From Climacium dendroides (Eukaryota > Streptophyta > Bryopsida > Hypnales > Climaciaceae): 64,000 nt of DNA. The notes under the pieces were generated by a model. The model was not told the DNA's origin, made no database searches, and worked only from the letters and a program-made list of their open reading frames with translations. The position numbers were made by a program, and so were the translations under genes. Positions 50,036 through 63,300 of this stretch are shown one piece after another. The number at the start of each line of letters is the position of its first letter. The stretch's first letter is position 1. The stretch lies in the NCBI GenBank assembly GCA_950106755.1, contig OX467082.1:4526001-4590000 (forward strand), in the 5' to 3' direction.

Positions 50036-50800
50036 TGCAGTGGACGAAGTCAGTTCGTCAGTTGCTCATGCCCGGCGAACACAGCCTGTGTCAGGATGGA
50101 TTGCCTTGGGACACTAACGGTTAGCCTGCAATGAACTGCTGCAGCTGCCCCTCTTCCCCCAAATCCCCGGCCGCAGAGACAGACTTGGTTGCAATATCCG
50201 TCTGGTAGAACAGTGGATTCCATGCTTAAATTATCCCGCAAATCTTTTGTTGCATTGGGTGTCAACACCCGTAGCTAGGGAATGGTGGAGCACACAATTA
50301 TCATGTCCTACTATTTGGCATCCTCCGGAAGGTTCTAGAGTTTGTATGTTCCACACAATTTAATTTCATTAAAGTAGTAGAGTAAGAGTTTGAGTGACCC
50401 CTTCACACTAATTGAGATGAAATTGAGATGAAATCAGTGTGGTTTAATTCAGAACATTCACGGAGACTGCCTTCCCCCAACAAAATGATGTGAAATATTC
50501 CATACCCCGTCAATAACTACAATGCCACGCGTTGCAAAGTGTCAGAAAGGTAAACAAAATTCAATTGAGTTGCATTCGCATGAGTCGCACTTACACATGA
50601 CTGAGTTGCTACAAAGAAAAGTGTTTATGAAGTTTTGAATAAAACTTCAAAAAAAAACATTCAATTTATAGAAAGTAATGAATTCTAAAACTCAATTATG
50701 TCACTTTTGTTGCCCAGCCATTCATGATATGTGTTCAGTACGTTCACTTGAAATTAAGCTCTTTATATACATATGGGGTGGTAGGAGGTGAAACAATCTA
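50036..50800. other. Unrecognised region
   Basis: 50050-50268 is GC-rich with a minus-strand frame of 72 residues rich in Cys and Ala. It has no homology I can name and no convincing continuation. Confidence 0.3.
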
Positions 50801-51800
50801 TGAGGGATATGTAAATTAGAATTAGTAGGAGCTCTTGGATTGCTCATAGTTAAATCAAAAAGAAGAGTTGTGTTTGAAGTAGAATTTTAGACTTCATTTA
50901 GGCATAGCAAAATAACCTTTTAAAAAACAATTTGAATTGGAAGAAGTTGAGAAACCAAGTTAAATTTCATATTTGAAAATCCGTTTGGGATTTTGAGCCT
51001 CCAATCAAAAGTTATGAACAAATTTGAGAGAGGGTTGGAAGGGACATTTTCTTTGACATTTTCAAGCATTTTCTAAGAATTTTGTTTATAATTTTTCATT
51101 GGAGGCTTAAAATACCATATGAATTTTTAGAGATAAAATTTAAATTGATTTATCAACTATTTTTAGTTCAAAGTTTTTAGTTTAAAATTATTCTACTAAG
51201 ACTAAAATGAGGTCTAAAATTCCACATCACATATGATTTTGACATTTTGACAATGAGCAATTAAGCTTTCATTTTCAAATTATCTGTAGATAACCAAATC
51301 GGAATTATTTTTCAAGTCAAGAGTTGATGTCATGGTTTGGTGAATGTCCAAAATTGTGAGGTAGGTAGTGAAGTTTGATTTGGTAAGTAGTGAATTTAAA
51401 GTTAAATGTTTGATCAGTCGAATTGGATGAATGCTAGTGGGTTGAGTGAAATTGGTATCGTTGTTGGTGTTGTTTCAAATCCAAATTGGAGGTTGTTGTC
51501 AGTTGGTTGTCTTTTCCAAGTAGTAACCGTCTTTGTGAGTCCTATTAGGTCCCAAATTGTGTTCATTCTTCTTGACCCACAGCGAGTGAAGCTAGTGCGA
51601 GTCCCAGTTGGTTAGGCTGTGTATTTTGTTTTGTTGTGTGATTTCCCAGTTGGGAAGTGTGTTGTGGTTGATCCAGGGTCGGATCGGTTTGAGTGTGTCT
51701 ATGTCCCAGTTGGGATGTGTGTGTGCTAGTGCATGGCGATGTGTGTGATGTGCAAATGAAGTGAGAGAAAATTATCCAAGTTAGGAGATAATTGAAGAAG
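50801..51800 (+). repeat. Unclassified dispersed repeat, copy 2
   Basis: Inverse-orientation relative of 1-960. It contains ATCTGTAGATAACC, several TCCCAGTTGG words and GTGTGTG runs in the same order. The frame at 51406-51615 is not recognised. Confidence 0.4.
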
Positions 51801-53310
51801 GATGTTAATTGTTGAATTTAAGAAAGTTTGTGCTGAAAGATGAAAAATAGTGATAGGAGCAATAATTTTAAATCAGGCTTAGTTGAAGCTATGAAGGATT
51901 ATTAGAGCCTAGTTGGAATGTCGGGAATGTTGAAAATTAGATTTCAATTAGGATAGCGATTAGAGTATAAAGGATAATTTGCAAGATAAGTTGTGAGAGT
52001 GTATTGAAAGATTAATTTGTGAAATTATTGTTGAATCTGTAACGGTGATTTAATGACCAATTCGGGATTTTAATAGAATTTTATTTCAGCCAAATTGGTG
52101 TCGTGTGTATGTGCAATGTCATTGTAGTATTGTTTTTGGCTATGGATTTACAAATTGGATTATTGAACCTATTAGCATAGATTCCCTACTTGACCATCTC
52201 CCTTGGAACGAACTTATTATACTAATGGAATAATTTCCGACTAGGTAATTATTTCTCCTTCAACATTATCCCATACCTTTTGAGGATTCATGGTGAACAC
52301 TTGAATTCAATATAAAATTGACATCTTCAACCTTCATCCTACAAATGTCATTGAAACAAATCTTTCATTAGGCCATGAAATTTTTTTTTGATGGCAAAGG
52401 ATTAAATGACAATGTTTTTTTTTATTTTTTATCAAAGGGTGCTTAAGATTTTTGGCAAACCATCTTTAACATTTCTTTATTGATTTAGGTGGTCAATCCA
52501 AGATTCAATAAAAAAGAAAATATCTGAGTATAAATCATGTAAGTTATTTTTGCAATCCCAATACGTGGTACTAAAGCTAATTTTGATTTTTCTATGTAGA
52601 TGTTTTTTTGTGGATGAGGCTTCTAGAGAGGAAAAGCCAGCCTCTTTGAAGGATTCTAAATGTTATGTTAATGCAAACATTGAAAATAATGGATTTATGT
52701 GAAGATATGTGAAGATTGGAGGAATTCTAGATGAAAGGTGGAGAAAATTTGGATGAATGTATTGAATGAAATTTGATTGACAATCACACTATTTGAGATG
52801 CAAAAAGTATAGTATAAAAAACATTACTAGCATTGGCTTTTGTTGAAAGTGTTGTGAACTTTTATATTAGAGTGCTTTACAAATTTAAATAATTCTCCAA
52901 ATTTGTGCAAATTTGTATTATTATTGTGGGTTGTTCTAATTGAATGAACTTTCAAGTAGTACAAAACTAGGAAGGTTAGGCAATATATTTATGAAGCATC
53001 CTTCTAAAAACAATTAGTCTATTTTTTTAGGGCTTGTACAACTCAAGAATTTTTTTTTTCAATTTTTCTTGAAAGACAAAAAGAAGCTATATGAATCAAG
53101 GTAAATCACTTGATTCGCTTGATTTGCTTGATTAAACTCCCATTGAAAGTTATAGATATTTGATGTTAAAATTGAGGAGTGCTCTAAAATTGTCCTTGCC
53201 CAAAATTATTCATTGTAACTTGTAAGTACTTCAAAACCTCTAATACACATGTCTTTCTATGTTACGACACACATTGAGTAAGCATAAGTTTAGCACACCA
53301 ACCTTATACC

Positions 53311-53341
<31 letters not shown>

Positions 53342-54333
53342 GTGAATATAATATTGGACAAGGTAATTGTTTTTTCATAGCAAACATTACAAAGTTACCC
53401 TCTCAAATTCAAGTGTTTGAAGGTAGTAAAAGTTAGCAACAAACCAAAGTCAGTCATGAATTATTTTTGAAAAATTCTTTGAACTCCCAAATTTTTTTAT
53501 AATCTAAGATTGCTTCCCTTAGATCTTTTGTGACATTGGTTTGTGAATGGAGTATCACATTGAGATTCTATCTTGGAATGGATTTAAATAAATGGTTAGT
53601 GACAACTGACTAATTAATGAGATTCCTATTTTTGTAGGAGTCAGAGAAATCATCCTAAAACTATATAATAACTTTAACATGTAAAAATGTAATATATGAT
53701 CTTGAATGTCACTTGGATGATCTTGAAAGGACAAACTTGCATCTATTCTTCAATTGATAAATTTCAAGCATCAGTCAAGGTAACAAACCTTATTCCAATC
53801 TAACTTACTATTCTTGCCATCTAGGAAAAACCCAATTCTAAATTGTTTATATTGGACTATAAAACATTAAAATGAAAGAAAAAATTGCTTACTTTAGGGA
53901 GCTAATTGCACAAGATGATGATAATGGGTATTTAGAATGGATAGTATCTATGTCTCAATTACACATTGTAATCAATTCAATATGAGTTAGCCTCAAATCA
54001 ATGAAAACCAATTCATTTTAGCAATGGAAGGTATTAAGGTCATTATGAACTTGATTGGGCACGTGTTAAAGTTAGGCATGGGTTGATAGATGCCCTACAA
54101 TAGCTATTTTTTGAACGCTGATAGGCATGTCTATATGCTTTCATGGAAAGTCCAAGGCAACATCCTTCTATAAACTTTGAAAAAATCACATGAAATCCAA
54201 AAACTATTTTTTCAATTGTAACATTGTTTCTTACTTGCCTACCACTGAAATTGATTCACAAAATTTCTAGATAGCAGTATCATATTGCACTAGATACTAA
54301 TCATTCTACCTCTTTGTAATGGGGTAGTTTACC
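51801..54333. other. AT-rich non-coding DNA
   Basis: No gene was seen. It contains a (TA)n microsatellite at 53319-53341. Confidence 0.45.
53319..53341. repeat. (TA)n microsatellite
   Basis: An uninterrupted run of about eleven TA units. Confidence 0.9.
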
Positions 54334-54563
54334 TTAACCCTTGAAAGGCTCTTGGGGTCCTTCTATACGACCTTTATTTAGCCTTATAACTCTTCAATTG
54401 TGATTTGCTATATGAATTGTGATACATTGTTATTTACATACTACCATGATCAATAATTTACTTCATACTAAACAATATTAAGTCAATGATTTTCTGGTCA
54501 AATACCACTGTATTTATAATATACTATATGGCCGCAAAGGACTTTTGACCCTTCTAGAGTTAA
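54334..54563. mobile_element. Short TTAA-family element, copy H
   Basis: It begins TTAACCCTTGAAAGGCTCTT; the reverse complement of its right end is TTAACTCTAGAAGGGTCAAA. It is 230 bp, with TTAA at both borders, and homologous to 44287-44515. Confidence 0.6.
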
Positions 54564-57357
54564 GCTTACACCACATACCCATATGAACAACTGTTGTTTG
54601 TAGATCCTACCTTCATTGCTGGAAGGTGTTGACTTCTGTTACGACGGTGACCCCCTTCTCCCATGACTTCTTCAAAATGTCCATGAAATTTCACGATGGT
54701 AACACACCGATTTCTAGCTCCACAAACTTGGACCCAAGAGACTGCAAAATCTTCACTCTTTGCACATTTTTTTTAAACCTTTCCTCATGTCAAATCACAG
54801 ATACTTTCTCACTGGAGGTGCACCAATCCATGTCTCTGCCCTTGCTTCCAGCCTGTTCTAGATGCCTACGACTGTGAAGTCGACTTGACTTAAGAAAATA
54901 TAATTTTGTTACCCAGGTACAAGGATTGAGTAGGTGAATGTGATTGAGTTTGGCCCTCCCATCTCATAGGTGTTGTACCTACTCTTTGTGGTTCTTTACT
55001 CCAGGGGTATAAGTACACACAAGGGTGTTACTGGGGGTGTTGGCGCGATGTTGGTACTACCTTACCAGCCTATCATGATTCTTTTTAGCTTAAATTCATG
55101 TATAATAATCTGCTCATCATACCGATTACATCATACTTTAGTGCTCCCCTAACCTCCCCAGCTACTTGTGGTTACAACCAACGTACAACAATAAGCAATG
55201 TACAGTACTGTACATACAGTGGTTCCTATTATGGTATTCCCAAACCAAGAAAATGATCCAATTGCAAGCTTGTCTGCACAACAAACAACCACCACGACAA
55301 ACCTCACTCAAGGATTCATTGTTTTTTCATTCAATATACAGCCACTGGCAGGCTTTGCTCGACACCCACATTTGGCAATACTGCTACTACTACCACACCA
55401 TCATCACCATCATCATCATCATCCAACTTAGTCAGAGTAACTGATTCACAGCATGAAAAAGCTCTGCCACATCATGAGTATGCAGGCAGCGATTTGTTGA
55501 TTGGTCCAAAACTCCTGGCCATCCCAGGTGGAAAAAAAAAGATTAAAATCTTTACCCTTGCAAATTTTGGGGATTGGAGTTAGATATGGGTAGGGGAGGT
55601 ACAGTTAATAGGAAAGTGAGCAAATTTTTTTCTGAAAAAAGCTTGAAGTGGGTGGCGATTGGGTGTAGCATTGCTTGCGCATGTGAATGGGGGCAGAGCT
55701 GCCCTGAGCCCAGATCATACCATGGCCAGGTTGATATATGGGATAGAGCTGTGCAGGGAAAGCTTGCTGCTGCGTGCTTCAGCTAGTCGCTGTGATCATG
55801 CAAACCGGCAGGGTCGGTGTGATCGATTGACAACCGCTACCTTGTTTGCCAGAATCATACAACTTCTTCACTAGGCAATGTGTGCGAGGAGGATTCAAAT
55901 GTTCCACACACGTGAGGGAGAGAAACCAGCAAGCTTGCAGCGAGGCTGAATTTATTAGTGTTCAAAGCATCATTCGAGCGCGCGCGCGTGTGTGTTTGCT
56001 TGCTTGCTTGCGAGTGTGTGAGGAGTCTATCCTGCAGCACTGACCAGTGCCGCATGGATGAACTTGGATTGTAACTATACTCATGAGTCTTGAGAGTCTT
56101 GACCCGTCCCATTAATAAATAATTCTGAGGTTGAGGATTTCTTAAGTGACCGAGCGCCGGAGAGACAGACAGAATGTGACCTCTTTCCCGAAAGTCTGTC
56201 AGTTAAACATTCTTCCATCTTGCTAGCTGCACTCAAGAATTGCTTGCTACATTGTCTGTGCAAAACTCTTTCTCCTTTTGAAGCTAGCAGTCCGAGGTGA
56301 GGGTTAAAAATCCGCTGAAACCTAGGTTCAGAGCTAGATCGAAGTGTGTTAGCTAGCTTCAAGTGTGAGCTTAGCAATTCCATCCCACAGTCGGAGGCAA
56401 GGATTGATTATCAGGGTGAGGAAAACTAGCAAGCGCGTTTCTTGCAACTTCTTGGGGAAAGGAGAGACTGAGCTTTTCACACATTGGAACCCATTAGAGA
56501 AACGGATTCATTCAAGGATGAAATCAAGGATTTGAGCTGAAGCGCGTGAAACTGTGTCCATAGCCGACAACCTTCGTAGTCTGTCTATAGGTCCAGCTAA
56601 TTCATGCAATTCAGTGGGCCGGTAGCTATATAGGGTAATCCATGATTCCATACACTAAACCCGTGAAGTGTCAGTTTTCTTTCCGTAGTCATATGGCGCA
56701 GTCTATCATCACTCTGTTCTATGCTCGACTTGTTGCATGCCCTGTACTGCAAACCACACTAGTTTGTCTATGAGCTGGCAATGAATGAGACGACATTTTT
56801 GTTGAGGAGTTTTGAGCTGAAGAGGTTATGATTTGATTGAAGGGAGCTTGGGCCTGCACCAGAAGCATGACATGAGTCAAAACGCATGCTAGGCCTAGCA
56901 ATTTTATTGTTGTAGTAGCTAAAATTTGAGAAAGAATGAGGATTGGACTCTTGACCTAGCTTCTCCCCGAGAGAAAGGAAAAAAATCTTTTCAGAGACGC
57001 GTCATTCATTTTGTAGGGACCCGAACATCTGTGTCCCAGGGCGCTTTCCCTCGAGACAGGAATATCTTCAGTTTTCCGTTACCTACAAGTTCTCTCTCCA
57101 TGTGCTGCACAATCCTGAGGGTTGCTTCCAATCGGTTCTTGAGAGCTTGATTGTCAATGATTTTTTTGTGGCGTTCAATCGAATTTTTGAAGTTCTGGGT
57201 TGCAAGGAGTGAGAAGAAATTTGTAGAAGTGACAAGAGTGAGGAAGCGACTTTAGTTGGCGTGAGTGATCAACACATTCTTAAGTTGATGTATACAAGAG
57301 TGAGGTAGTGGAAAATCTAAGTGGGTTGAATTTTCTCCAAAGCTTAAAACGATCAGA
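54564..57357. other. Upstream region of the CLV1-like gene
   Basis: Non-coding but progressively more GC-rich towards 57358, so the last 1-2 kb probably holds promoter and 5' UTR sequence. A TATATAGG motif at 56627-56634 is a possible TATA element, though 720 bases from the ATG. A (CAT)n repeat lies at 55397-55424 and a CG/TG/CTTG simple repeat at 55978-56010. No coding exon was recognised here. Confidence 0.35.
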
Positions 57358-60300
57358 ATGGCGAATGGGATTGAAGGAATGTTTGTTTTCTCTATTCAAG
57401 TGATCACCATCAGTTTGATCTTCTGCTCGCAACTGTCCATCTCAGTCCCAATTTATGATGAGAGTCAAGCTCTTCTGGCACTGAAGGCGGGCATGATCGA
57501 CCCGTTGTTGCACCTTGCGGACTGGACAGTGAACGGCAGCAGCTCTTCGTCACCGTGCTCGTGGACTGGTGTGGCTTGTGATAATTCGTCCTCCGTTGTC
57601 AGCTTGAATTTGTCCAACATGAATCTCTCTGGGGTAGTGCCTGCCGAGTTGGGCAATTTGAAGCACCTGGTGAACGTGTCCCTGGATCGCAACAACTTCA
57701 CAGAAAAACTCCCTGCTGAGATTGTGAAGCTCTCTCAATTGCAGTATTTGAATGTTTCCAACAACAACTTCAGTGGTGACCTTCCCTCGAACTTCTCCCA
57801 GCTTCAGCTCCTTCAGGTGAGTAATTGGGTACCATTTCTGCCAGACATTAGTTTCTCCACACTATTGTTCTAGTGGCAATTTCCTCAGTCTGTGACATAA
57901 TGTCAAAGGGTCACACCCTCTCAGTCTGGTATACCAACTGGAAATTTGAAATGGATTTGCTGCAGGTCCTGGATTGCTTTAACAACTTCTTCTCCGGTCC
58001 ATTGCCACCTGACTTATGGAAAATTTCGACCCTTCAGCATGTAAGCCTGGGAGGAAACTACTTCGATGGCAGCATACCCCTCGAGTATGGAAGATTTCCC
58101 AATCTCAAGTACTTGGGTCTCAATGGCAACTCCCTAACAGGCGCCATTCCTGCTGAGCTTGGTAACCTTACAGGTAACGCCTTTCACATCTTCACCGGGG
58201 TTTGGATTAAGCCCCTTATCCCGCAACGAATGACGACTTCGTGATGGGTATCATTTTGAATAAATGGAACCCTTCGGCATGGAAAATATTAATTGGTTTT
58301 CGTCCTATATTCTGCACATGGTCACTCAAACTTCATTGATACTCTTACCACCTGGGATCCGACCCAACTTTTTCACATGCGTGACAAAATGTGCTACATT
58401 CAATGACGGCGTGGCAACAGTGCAGGATATTCTAGAATGTCGTGTCAGAGAAGGTCGTAATAAAACGGTGAGAGTGCAACTAATATTAACTCGATCATGC
58501 ATAACCTTTTGCATCTCACGTGTTTTGGCAGAGCTACAAGAGCTTTACATGGGCTACTTCAACAACTTCAGTTCGATCATCCCGGCCACTCTCGGCAACC
58601 TCACCAACTTGGTGCGCCTTGACATGGCTAATTGTGGCTTGATTGGATCAATCCCACCTGAACTGGGAAACTTGGTGCAACTGGACACCATGTTTTTGAT
58701 GTTGAATGAGCTTGAGGGACCAATACCACCAGAACTTGGGAACCTTGTCAGCCTCAAGTCGCTAGACCTCTCGTACAATAATCTCACTGGCGTTCTACCC
58801 AGCACCCTGGTTTATCTCCAAAAGCTTGAGCTCATGAGCTTGATGAGCAATCTCATCGTGGGCACCATTCCTGATTTTCTCAGCTATCTTCCGAATCTGG
58901 AGGTCAGTGTACCTACATCTTTTTGATCCCTCCAATGTTTCCCTAGTCTGGAGATTTTCCGGAAGAGATTATTTTTGAGTATCTGGATGCATTGTAGAGA
59001 AAAGCATATCAAGCAGCCATGTACATGCTATGAGAGACTGTTCCTATATCACAGATTCGCTTTTCGAGTAGCAGCCTACTCGTACTTCCTCACATTCGCT
59101 ATAAAATCACATTCACTACATTGTAGCAATTTCTCAAGGCAAGGCCTCCTCCTTGTTTTAAGGCGGGAGACAACAATGTGTAAACCAGGACTGTCATGTG
59201 AGTCTGATTTTCACTATGGCGACGTCCTTGGTGAAACATCGCTGTTGGATAACATGTCCTGTTCCTCCTAGGGAGTTCAGCAAACTTTGTCAGTTCTAGC
59301 CAAGTTGGGTGGGCATTTTCACAGAACTAGGACATGATTTCTCCTAGAGCATGTTGCTGAAAATACATCACATTCAACACTGGGATGTTGTTTCAACCTC
59401 TTGGTTGGGCGAAAAACACCCCAATGATGTGTTTTTTTGAATGTTGTTTCAACAGGGGGATGGAACTAGTTTGTGTTTTTTCGGTTATTTCTTCACTTTG
59501 ATTCATTTAATTCACTCAAGTGTGCTCGTGGTCCTCCAGGTCTTATACTTGTGGAAGAACCGGCTGACAGGGCCCATCCCTGAAAATCTGGGGCAGAACA
59601 TGAACCTCACTCTCCTGGACCTCTCCTCCAATTCACTCAACGGTACCATTCCTTCCGACCTCTGTGCAGGAAAGAAGCTGCAATGGTTAATCCTGTTGGA
59701 GAATGAGCTCACAGGGCCGATTCCCCAGAGCTTAGGACACTGCGAGAGCCTCACCAAAGTGCGACTCGGTGGAAACATGTTGAATGGATCGATTCCGCCG
59801 GGACTGCTGAGCCTTCCCAAGCTCGCCATGGTGGAGATTCAAGACAACCAAGTCACGGGCGCTATTCCGTCGGAGATCATCGATGCGCCCTTGCTGAGCT
59901 ACCTCGACTTCTCCAACAACAACCTCAGTAGCAGAATTCCGGAAAGCATCGGCAACCTTCCCAGCATTATGTCTTTCTTCATTGCCGATAACCACTTCTC
60001 GGGACCCATTCCGCCTCAGATCTGCGACATGCCCAAACTCAACAAGCTGGACTTGAGTGGGAACGAATTTTCAGGTCAGATGGGCCTTAAATCTGTGCTA
60101 AACACATTTCTTTCCCCTTGAACTTGCAGTAAAACACTAGTGCAAACCCTTCCCTGTTGAAACCACACTAAAACTACAGCATTGGGCTGTTGCTTCAACC
60201 TACTGGGAGGTTGAAACCACATTCCAATGCTGAATTCTTTTACCCTCATCATGGTGGTGTTTCAAAAAGTTTTTTTTGCACTAAGGTAGAGGATATGGAA

Positions 60301-63300
60301 ACCTAATCCCGTCCCCTATACTGACCCCTACTAGCAACATCAACTCATACAGTTAGTTGGCCCTCAATTCAGTAAAGGCTGGGTGTGTTCGCATGACTTG
60401 GCGAAACCTCTATGGCCACTGAACTTTGAATCAAGGAAATAGGGTTATCTACTGTGGTCACACTGAGGTTGTAGCTCACTATTGAATATTTCCCTCTTGG
60501 GTCTTGTTTGTGCTCACTTGACGTTTGTACTGATATACAATCTTTGTGTCCTGTGTGTCTACCAGGACGCATCCCAGCAGAGATTGCCAATTGCAAAAAA
60601 CTGGGGCTATTTGACGTGAGTCACAACAGATTGACAGGAGGCATCCCTCCCCAAATGGAGTACATTCCAGACCTCTATTTCCTGAACCTGTCCCACAACG
60701 AGCTCTCGGGGCCTATTCCCTCGCAATTCGCCGCCTTGACCACACTGAGCATGTTCGACTTCTCCTTCAACAACCTCTCGGGTCCCATTCCCCTGTTCGA
60801 CTCGTACAACGCCTCGGAGTTTGAGGGGAACCCGCTGTTGTGTGGAAATCTGCTGCCACGGGCCTGTCCCAATGCCACCCTTGCTCACCATCATCCTCAA
60901 GGAGGGAACTCCAACCTCCTGGCCTGGCTGGTTGGGACCATGTTCTCGACCGCCTTGATCGTTCTCTTGGTTGGCGTGTGCTGCTTTGTCCGCAGATATC
61001 GGTGCCACATTTACAACTTTTTCCACCGAGAGTCCATCACCAGGCCTTGGAAATTGACTGCGTTTCAGCGTTTGGACTTCTCAGCTAGCGAGGTATACAA
61101 TGCACACTGACACTACCAGTGCCGGTTCTCTGAATATTTATTGGATAACGTCCTGAATGTGGTAAGCTATGGCTTGTAGCAGGTGCATGTCGCACCGAGT
61201 TCCGGACATGAACCTGCGACACGCCGTAGCACACGGCAGACGTAAAGAACTCCAGAAATTGCACCATTGTGTTCTGAGTGATGCTTATGAAGCATGACTT
61301 CACTCGCAAGATTGATGAGAGTGACATTAAGAATGTCAGCCCCCACTCATGCAGTCGGATCAAGCCTCAAGTGCTTTGTGGTGGAATTGCTACACAAAAT
61401 GTTATCAAGCATAGCCGTCGACGAAAATTTCAATAAATTTAGTACAAAGCGAATGAGGTGGTTCCACATATGTCCTTAAGTGGTTATTTCAATTTTTTTG
61501 CAAACTCATGGCACGGTTGAAGTTGAGCGTTTTAGATTGAAACCATGCCCCTATTTCATGCCAGGTGTTGGACTGCTTAGATGAAGACAACATCATTGGG
61601 CGGGGCGGTGCTGGAACCGTATACAAGGGGGTGATGTCGAGTGGAGAAATTGTGGCCGTCAAGAGACTGGCAGGAGAAGGCAAGGGCGCCTCACACGACC
61701 ACGGATTTTCAGCCGAGATTCAAACATTGGGCAAAATTCGCCACCGCAATATAGTGCGGCTCTTGGGCTGCTGCTCCAACCACGAGACCAACCTCTTAGT
61801 TTACGAGTACATGCCCAATGGCAGCCTTGGAGAGCTTCTGCACAGTAAAGACTCTCAAGCCGTCAACCTGGACTGGGAGACAAGGTGCCAATTCGCTAAC
61901 ATGAACCACTCCGCTGACTCAGTTTCTGTTGTTCTTCTTTAATACCATGGCTTGATTTCAACCCCTGAAGAACCAAGGATCTCTTTGAGTGTGTATTTAT
62001 TCTTATTTCAATCATTCAGGATATAGTTTGGAGGCATTTCTGAACAAGTTCATATTGTGTCTGTATTTGAGTAACATCATGATTACTATGTGTAAGCTGA
62101 AAAACGTAGAGTATTCAAGATTTTATATTTAACGCTTATTAAAGGGCGTAACTGATAGCTGTGTGATAGGAAATGATATGCTGGTATGTAAAACGTCAGC
62201 AACACTGGACCTGCTAGAAAGTGAGATGGTGCGGTCCTTTAGTAAATACTAGCCTCTAATGTGTGAAGATTTGGTGTCGGCAGATACAATATAGCAACCC
62301 AAGCTGCACATGGTCTATGCTACTTGCATCATGACTGTTCTCCATTAATAGTGCACCGAGATGTCAAGTCCAACAATATTCTCCTGGACTCCACTTTCCA
62401 CGCTCATGTTGCGGACTTCGGCCTTGCCAAGCTGTTCCAAGACACCGACAAAACAGAATCCATGTCCTCCGTTGCTGGCTCCTATGGCTACATTGCTCCT
62501 GGTAAAGCTTCAGCTGGAACGAGAGGCCCAATCCTTGTCTGCGTTGGCTCTTTTCTTTCTTTTGCTGCATTTCTCTTCCCCTGTTATGAAATTTTTCTGA
62601 TGGTTAGTCTGCGCTAGCATATTACAGTGGAGATCTTTCAGAAATTGGAGTGATTTTAAACATTTGTACAGTACTATGACGAACACATTAATTCATCTGA
62701 ATTTCAAAACTGTAAATTCTGGCAGAGTATGCCTACACATTGAAGGTGAATGAGAAGAGCGATATCTACAGCTTTGGGGTGGTTCTCATGGAGCTGCTTA
62801 CTGGCAAGAGACCAATTCAAGCCGAGTTTGGTGATGGGGTTGATATTGTGCAATGGGTTCGGCGAAAAATCCAAACAAAGGATGGGATTCTGGATCTCTT
62901 GGACCCAAGAATGGGAGGTGTTACGGGTGTACCCCTCCAAGTAAGGCAACTGAGTGATTTCACCTTCTTCTCCATTTCACCTTCTTCACGTAAATTAGGG
63001 TAGGAGTCCACAAATCGACATGGTTGCTCAAATTGACTCTATCATCAACATTTAATTAGTTGAGAGAAGAAATGTTCCGCACTTAAAAGATAGAGATAAT
63101 TTAAGGTATTCAGTTGGAGTCACAGTAAGTTTCCTTGAGCTGCCTGGTTGAATTTTAAATTTCATCCCTATTACTTTGTCATACAAATTTCCTCATCTCC
63201 AATGAGCCCTTGGGTTTCATCTAGGTCACTGAGAGCACCTGCTGTCCAAAGGACTCTGAGGTCATGTACCCGATTTATTGAGATGGGGGAGTGGCCAGGG

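Noticed and set aside
55166..55444. Two overlapping plus-strand frames ending in His/Ile runs
   Set aside because: Produced by the (CAT)n simple repeat; no conserved content.
60607..61026. 139-codon minus-strand frame
   Set aside because: Antisense to exon 5 of the CLV1-like gene; no protein features.
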